Source: Calamus simplicifolius | Lineage: Eukaryota; Streptophyta; Magnoliopsida; Arecales; Arecaceae | Length of the DNA: 64,000 bases | Assembly: GCA_900491605.1 (NCBI GenBank) | Contig: UESW01003900.1 | Span: 1,615,147 to 1,679,146, forward strand | Direction: 5' to 3' | In this document: piece by piece, positions 58,097-64,000 of the stretch | Position numbering within the stretch: position 1 is the stretch's first letter | How the letters are laid out: every line of letters begins with the position of its first letter | Program-made: the position numbers and the translations under genes | The notes under the pieces: generated by a model | Seen by the model: only the letters and a program-made list of their open reading frames with translations | Told to the model about the DNA's origin: nothing | Databases searched by the model: none

Positions 58097-59053
58097 TGTT
58101 AGAAAAATTTATTTTTTCTTTTTGCAAAATTCATTTATTAGAAAAATGCTAGATAATTAATCAGAAAAGTTATACTAGAAATTTAGATTAAAATCAAAAA
58201 TAAAAGAATCAAACTGGTCGAGGCGTGTTAAACACTGCCCTACGGACAAGTTTTCGCCCCCTCGTGCGGGTATTGGCGAATTGTCCCCAAGGTACAACGA
58301 CCTGATTTGATTCGATCCTCCTACCGCGAGCACGATCGGGTGGAGGTTCAAACCCAGTGATTCTTCAGATGCCCAAATAAAATAATAAAATAGTTTAAAC
58401 AATCTTTTACCACCAGTAGTTTGTTGAGACAGATTTTCTTGGTTAGACTCCTTGAGACAACATGGATTTGCAGCAACAAGATCTTCAAGGATTGGAATTG
58501 CAGCAACAAGATCTTCAAGGATTGGAATTGCAGCAACAAGATCTTCAAGGATTGGATTTGCAGCAACAATATCTCCAAGGATTTCAGGAACAAGATCTCC
58601 AAGGATTTCAGGAACAAGATCTCCAAGGATTTCAGCAACAAGATCTTCAAGGATTTCAGCAACAAGGATTTTGCAGTAAAGGATTTGCAGTAACAAGATT
58701 TGTAGCAATGGTTTTTTTCTTTTCTTTTTTTTCACTACTTTTTTCCCTTAGATTATCCATATATTTATATAAGAAAAATATTACCGTTCCTCCTTGTTAC
58801 CGTTCCTTCCCAACGGAAGGAAAAACGGATTTCCGGAAATCACGGAACGCTCGCTGCGAGCGTTCCGCAAACGCTCATCGCGAGCGCGTCCGGAAATCAC
58901 GGAACGCTCGCAGCGAGCGTTCCGCAAACGCTCGTCGCGAGCGTTTCATTTGAGCGCGTCCCACGCGAGCATTTAATGCTCGCGTGGGTCAGTTACCACC
59001 CCACTTCCTTTTTTTTTTTTTTTTTTAGCTTTTAATAAACGGTAAAGTCAACA
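58097..59053 (-). repeat. 5' LTR of copia C
   Basis: Collinear with 52267-53205. It has the Gln-codon minisatellite with an added 24-bp unit (58468-58676), the same GC-rich hairpins (from 58843; 14-bp arms at 58960-58988), and a TATA-like TATATAAATATATGG on the minus strand near 58756-58772. Confidence 0.95.
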
Positions 59054-59058
59054 AGGTC

Positions 59059-62000
59059 GAGGCCTGACCGGATACCAAAGTGGGCACAAGATTGCAGCCA
59101 GGTCTCTTGTATCAACACAAGAAATTTTACCAACTCAGCCAGTCGCTATCCTCATGATGATACTATTAATTACTTGACAACTTGTTGTTAATATAATCAT
59201 GCTATATTGTCTTCTTTAATACTTCAGCATGATCATATATTGCAGCACCGTATGTGGAACACTAAGGGCTCCATAAGTAGGCTTGTTCCTCTAGGATATG
59301 CATTTCAATGGTTAAGTCTAAGACTAGGCCTCCAAATGCCTTCCTAGAGATGATGTTCGTATTGAGAGCTATCCCCTGAACTAAAGGTCTTTTGCTCTTT
59401 TATTTAAACCATCTGCAGCTGTCTTCTTAACTTCTTCTTAACTTCAAATTTCCTTTCTAGTGACACGCGCACTCTTTCACTCTCATCCATCATTGTGGAA
59501 ACAGGAGTGACTTCTTATAAATCTAACTGATAAATCTCCTCAAACAAATCAAACTTTCATTTATCAAAAATTTTGAAATCTATCAGCCTTGTATTGAACC
59601 TAACTCCCCATTCTTATCAATCTATTAGCCTCATATTGAACCAAACTCCCCATTTTTATCAAGTCAAAACAATATTCAATTTTCAACATGTTCCAAATGT
59701 GCCTTTGATACTGAGCATCTTGGTCCTGCTCAGTAAGCCCCATGGTCAATGCAGTGGAGCCGTAGTACATGAAGAAGTTCTGGTGCTCTTCTAATGTAGA
59801 AGAAATCAGAAATTCTATCTGTTCTATTTCATGTTTAAAATGTTCTATTTCACGTTTAAAAACCTAGATTGTTGATCAAATTGGAAAAGATACTGGGTGA
59901 TGGGTCACTGGTTCAACCGTTGGGTTAACTAGAAATGAACCATGATGTCTCCATGGAATAATAAGTATATAATTTCTAATTCATTATAAAGAATATAATC
60001 AAATTACACATCAAAATATTGATAATATCTTTTTTATCTTTACCACTCCATAGTAACTTTCAGCAATTTTTATAATCACATATCGTCACAAAAATACTTA
60101 ATATTATTGTATCATTGGATTCATTTCAAGTTTTATAAAAGAAGATACTTTGTTTTCATAAAGTAACTTACCAGTAGTCATTTCGCCAAAACAGCATGAT
60201 ATGTAAATAAGACAGCTCTACAAATTCAAAAGTGCTTCTACAATGATTGTCTGCAGTTTTTCTGATAAAGAAGAGAAACCTAGTAAATGCTTCCTCTATT
60301 ACTGTATGAACATAGAAAAAAGAGACCAAAAAAAGAATGCGTCCTCTAAATTTCTCTAATGCCAATATGGACTGGTAAAACATATTCTTGGAGGAAGTCC
60401 CCATTCTTGTAGCTCATGAAATATCATGCCAAATCTTAAATCGTCCTTCTCTCTCTTTATTCCTTGCCCAATTGTTTTTTTTTTTTTTGGTCAAATACAA
60501 ATTCTATGTTTCTCCCCAAGCATTCCATCAAAGAACCCCATTTCCATTCAGAAGCATGTCCTGATCTCAAGAATTCCCCAAATATCCCAACCTCATCACT
60601 TGAAATACACACTCCCTTTCTCCTCCTTCCAAGTTGCAGCACCTATAAGTGGTGTCATTCTACTTTTCCCAAATCACCACATTCTCAAAACATTTATAAT
60701 AAAAATGACTGCAGGAATGCAATAGTAGATCTGAAAAAGTGGACAGGGAAGAAGGGATATCTCCTGTTCCACACCAAACTGATGTGGAAATGGACACATG
60801 GCTACTTCACTTGAGATGGTGAGGTTGAGGGATGAGGAAGAGGCCTGGCTAAGTTGCAAGCTTGCAATGTCATGTGGAAAACCCTAAATGATCAGAATTC
60901 AAGGGAAGCAGGAATTCTCTCTTATTAAAACCTTGCTGGTTCATTCAAAAATGGGATGATTTGTATTTGTGGCTGGGCTAACCACTGATTTGAGTGGTTT
61001 TAATAAAATTGATCAGTTTTTTCCCTTAACAGTTTTGGAGTCTCTTCCAGACTGTTGACCTGGTTAATTGATGGTTCAGCTAGCCAGTCTGTTAAACATT
61101 GGTTCAATTAACGAAACAATTTCTTATTCAGTGACAGAGATGGCTTTATTGTATGAAAAGCTAATGATATTAAATGATTAGAAACCATTACTAGGAGAAC
61201 GAAAGTTCCATCTTGGTTAAATGCACCCATTGCAGGTACTGGATTTGAATTAGAAAAACTGCTGCTTATTTAGCGTCTAACTTTAGTAAAAGATCTTGTG
61301 AGGCTTTTGTAAGTTTGGCTTCTCTTCCTAAAAATTGTTTGTGAGATCTTTTTCATCCCCAAAACATGTCTTTCTTTCCTCTTTGTCTTCTTTTTTGTGC
61401 CAAAAACCTCAGCAAATCATTCTCTGGCTGCAAGAGCTTAAATTATATAAGTATTTTCATTAATGTCAAGTTCTTGACTACTCTTTTTACATGCATATGT
61501 GGCAATTCGTGATTCAGTATACAAGGATGGTTATGTTGTATGATAAGCTAATGATATTAAATGATTAGAAACCAATATAGAGAAAAGGAAATGTAAATTT
61601 CATTTTACATTTCCTTTTGGTTGAATGCATTTGTTGCATGTACTGAATTTAATCTAGCAGTAGTGCTTCTTATTTATTATCTAATTTTGTTAAAAGACTT
61701 TCTGAGATTTCTTATAAGTTTGTCTTCTCTTCTTATAAATTGTTTGTAAGACTGTTTCCCCCCCCAAAATTCTCTTCTTTTTTGTGCTAAGAATTTCAGC
61801 AACTCATTCCCTGGGTGCAAAAGGTTAAATTAGATAAGTATTTTCATGCATGTTGACCATTGTTTTCACATTAATAACATGTGGCAAGTTGACAAGGGGA
61901 GGGTTTGTGATGATAATTAAGGGAGGAAGACATTGATAATTGGCTCCGACTTTATGGAGATAAAAGAGCAGTTGGGTTGTCAATTGAAGGAGGGACTCTT

Positions 62001-62333
62001 GTTTGCAATATTTTCTTTTTTCATCAGAGTTTGCAATATTTTCTTATTAGGTTATTGGTTTTTGTGGCAGAAACATCTTTAGCCTAATGTTTCAGCCCTA
62101 CTTATTGCAGAACATATTACTTTTCTTGCTGTATGGACATTTTTAAACTTTTGGTTAAATGGGATACAGAGTAGACCTCGATGTGCAGTTTTCAGCTATG
62201 TAAAATCAGGCTAGACGTTTAAGTTTCTGGCTTCATTATTAGCTAGAACTCAGCCTGCAAAAATGAAAGCTAACAGTGATCAAGGTGAGGTAAGGGCATT
62301 TTTTCTAATGATTTTTGCAGTTTTCTTTTGCAG
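59059..62333 (+). other. TOM40 intron 1, right part
   Basis: AT-rich intron DNA with no supported gene. It contains the 387-bp-period duplication at 61130-61865. It ends in a T-rich tract and the acceptor TTTTGCAG before exon 2. Short open frames here have no family features. Confidence 0.75.
61130..61865 (+). repeat. Diverged tandem duplication, 387-bp period
   Basis: 'agctaatgatattaaatgat' at 61160 and 61547 anchors two collinear copies that share 'gcatgtactg', 'ttgtttgtgagat'-like and 'aaattagataagtattttca' blocks. Copy 2 has gained a perfect hairpin (61583-61618, 15-bp arms, 6-nt loop). Confidence 0.8.
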
Positions 62334-62415
62334 TGTCATTGAAGCCAGAACTTTTTGAAGGATTGCGTTTTGACTTTACAAAGGGCTTAAATCAAAAATT
62401 TTCACTCAGCCACAG
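62334..62415 (+). CDS. TOM40: TOM40 exon 2
   Basis: It encodes (M)SLKPELFEGLRFDFTKGLNQ and KFSLSH, the start of the porin-like barrel. AG at 62332-62333 and GT at 62416 bound it. It completes the Met codon from exon 1 and gives the first two bases of a Ser codon to exon 3. Confidence 0.95.
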
Positions 62416-62508
62416 GTAGTTTAGTTTGTGCTGCATACAAAAAATGCACACTTCTGTTGTTGTTATTGTTTTTCCCTTTAAACCTTTGGCTTGTCAACTT
62501 TCTATTAG

Positions 62509-62608
62509 TGTTTTCATGGGATCCATGGAAGTTCCTTCACAGTCTTCTGATACTATCAAAGTCCCTACTGCACATTATGAATTTGGTGCCAATTTTCTGG
62601 ATCCAAAG
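62509..62608 (+). CDS. TOM40: TOM40 exon 3
   Basis: It encodes (S)VFMGSMEVPSQSSDTIKVP and 'TAHYEFGANFLDPK', barrel strands conserved in plant TOM40. Acceptor ATTAG, donor GTTAGC. It ends in phase 0. Confidence 0.95.
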
Positions 62609-62689
62609 GTTAGCTTCGTTGTATGGCTAGTTGTTGTCTTTGGAGCTTAACATCTTGTTGATAGATAACCTTCCGTTGAATTTATATAG

Positions 62690-62785
62690 TTAATGCTTGT
62701 TGGGAGGGTGCTTACTGATGGAAGGCTAAATGCAAGGGTCAAATGCGATCTGACTGATAACCTTACTTTGAAAATTAATGCACAG
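62690..62785 (+). CDS. TOM40: TOM40 exon 4
   Basis: 32 codons, LMLVGRVLTDGRLNARVKCD then LTDNLTLKINAQ. Acceptor TATATAG, donor GTGCTC. Phase 0 at both ends. Confidence 0.95.
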
Positions 62786-62886
62786 GTGCTCCATAGTAAA
62801 TTTTTAATGATTTAATATTATTTAAAAAGGAGGAATGTTTTGGTTTAAATACTCTGATTTAGTGACACATGTTTCATTTTGGCCAG

Positions 62887-62937
62887 CTCACTAATGAGCC
62901 ACACTACTCTCAAGGCATGTTTAACTTTGATTACAAG
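62887..62937 (+). CDS. TOM40: TOM40 exon 5 (last in window)
   Basis: 17 codons, LTNEPHYSQGMFNFDYK. Acceptor CCAG, donor GTTTGT. The expected next segment (GxDYRAQLQ-like) was not found before 64000, so the next exon lies past the copia LTR at 63218. Confidence 0.93.
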
Positions 62938-63217
62938 GTTTGTTCCTTAACACCCTCTAGCTATTAAATGGTATAGCATTTGGTTGTTTGAATAATTGTA
63001 GGTCTCTCACTTTAAGGCTTGATTTTGTTTCTGGTTGCCTTCATTGTCTAGTGAAGCTTTAGCAATTTCTAGTTCACATCACTATGTTTTTGCTGATTCA
63101 GTAGTATGTATTTTTTTGACTTTATTTTCGAAACAACATTGTTTAAAGGTTAATGATAATGACATATTACTCTGTAACCTAAGAAAAAATAGGAAGATAA
63201 GTTTTGGTTATTTTATG

Positions 63218-64000
63218 TGTTGCCCAAATATAGCAACCCAAGAGGAGGAAGGGGGTGAATTGGGTTTCTTGAAAATTAATAAACTAGCAAGTATGTGCAC
63301 TTAAATATTTTTCACAAATAAATTAAGTATAGTGCAGTGTAGATAATATGTAAGCAATATAATAAATAGTACAACCAAACACAAGATATTTATAGTGGTT
63401 CGGTGCTAACCCTGCACCTACATCCACTCCCCAAGAACCCCTTGGGAATTTCATTATCACTACTAGCCTACCTGACTAGCAAATTTGTTTACGGGCATAA
63501 GCAAGCCTTACACACTAGCCTTTCGAGCTAGTCTTTCTCTTTACGGGTACAAGGGGACCTTACATACTAGCCTTTCGATCTAGTCTTTTGTTTACGGGTA
63601 TAAGGGGACCTTACACACTAGCCTTCCGAGCTAGTCTTCTTGTTTACGGGTACAAGGAGACCTTACACACTAGCCTTCCGAGCTAGTCTTTTTGTTTACG
63701 GGTACAAGGGGATCTTTCATAACCCTAGCCTTCTTGGCTAGCACTTGTTTCCGGGCATAAGCGAGCCTTACAAGATCAAGCACAATAATATCAAGTTTAT
63801 ATAATAAGCTCCTAAAAATGAGCAGATCAAACAATGAAAGATTACTTTACAAATTTTAGAGATTCTGGCTTCTTCCTTGGGATGAGCTTTGAGGAATGAA
63901 CAAAGCCTTCTTGTGGTTGTTGGAGCTTTGGATGATGCCTTTAATAAATTTGAAACTTCTCCTTGTATGCTCTTGAATGCATCGGATCTCTTCTTTAAAT
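63218..64000 (-). mobile_element. Partial SIRE-like copia LTR in the intron after TOM40 exon 5
   Basis: It begins TGTTGCCCAAATATAGCAAC and continues with blocks shared with the copia A LTR ('gggggtgaattgggttt', 'gatatttatagtggttcggt', 'cctacatccactcc'). It runs off the window, so the rest of the element and the TSD are unseen. By analogy with copia A it is in minus orientation. Confidence 0.75.
63488..63745. repeat. 52-bp minisatellite in the partial LTR
   Basis: About five units of tttacgggtacaagggga + ccttacacactagccttc + cgagctagtctt, starting at 63488, 63540, 63591, 63643 and 63695. This LTR-internal array is absent from copia A and B. Confidence 0.88.

Larger units (their letters stand above)
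52267..59053 (-). mobile_element. Ty1/copia retrotransposon C inside TOM40 intron 1
   Basis: LTRs are 52267-53205 and 58097-59053 (TGTTAGAAAAATTT...GTCAACA), with a perfect 5-bp TSD AGGTC at 52262-52266 and 59054-59058. On the minus strand gag, PR, IN, RT and RNase H follow in copia order; no third ORF. The LTRs look almost identical apart from a 24-bp unit and a few bases, so the insertion is probably recent, yet the internal frames are broken. It is antisense to TOM40, which reduces the risk of its own poly-A signals ending the TOM40 transcript. No standard PBS was seen next to the right LTR. Confidence 0.95.

Noticed and set aside
60168..60860. Short frames in TOM40 intron 1 as exons
   Set aside because: No similarity to TOM40 or other families, and exons 1 and 2 join in phase without them.
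51433..62937. TOM40 as a retro-pseudogene
   Set aside because: It has introns with proper GT/AG borders and uninterrupted, phased exons.

Overview
This is plant nuclear DNA. The only recognisable host gene is TOM40, the mitochondrial outer-membrane import channel. Its first five coding exons lie on the + strand (exon 1 at 51433-51601, exons 2-5 at 62334-62937), and the gene continues past the right edge. Plant-type intron borders, Ty1/copia, MULE, hAT and L1-type elements, and a plant mobile domain (PMD) gene all fit a flowering plant. A large monocot genome, perhaps a palm, is my guess; the sequence does not prove it.

Almost everything else is a layered stack of transposable elements whose ends and target-site duplications (TSDs) can be read. 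Positions 1-755 are a cut-off copia LTR, followed by a degenerate tandem array and about 3 kb of AT-rich DNA. From 5004 to 40318 lies a Mutator-like element (MULE) with ~200-bp terminal inverted repeats and a 9-bp TSD (CTTGTTGCT). It carries a broken MURA transposase (36451-39055) and a broken PMD gene (16560-29230), both on the minus strand. Three elements are nested in it: SIRE-type copia A (5267-15788, minus, TSD ATTTT), SIRE-type copia B (17432-27819, plus, TSD CAATC, inside the PMD gene), and an L1-type LINE (about 29.3-35.22 kb, plus).

A non-autonomous hAT-like element (40327-51037, TSD CTTGTTGC/CTTGTTGG) sits directly on the right TSD of the MULE. It is split by a ~9.8-kb LTR element (40789-50610, TSD AGTCC/AGTTC) that has no gag-pol. 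That element instead carries a spliced gene of the 'putative gypsy type transposon' family and two related small coiled-coil genes, all antisense to its LTRs. The TOM40 5' region starts right after the stack, so about 46 kb of mobile DNA separates TOM40 from its former upstream flank at 4995-5003.

TOM40 intron 1 is about 10.7 kb because it holds a complete, frameshifted copia element (52267-59053, minus, TSD AGGTC). Its two LTRs look very alike, with Gln-codon minisatellites and strong GC-rich hairpins. The intron after exon 5 holds the start of another copia-type LTR (63218 to the window end). The TOM40 exons are open and correctly phased, so the gene may still work despite these insertions; expression was not tested here.
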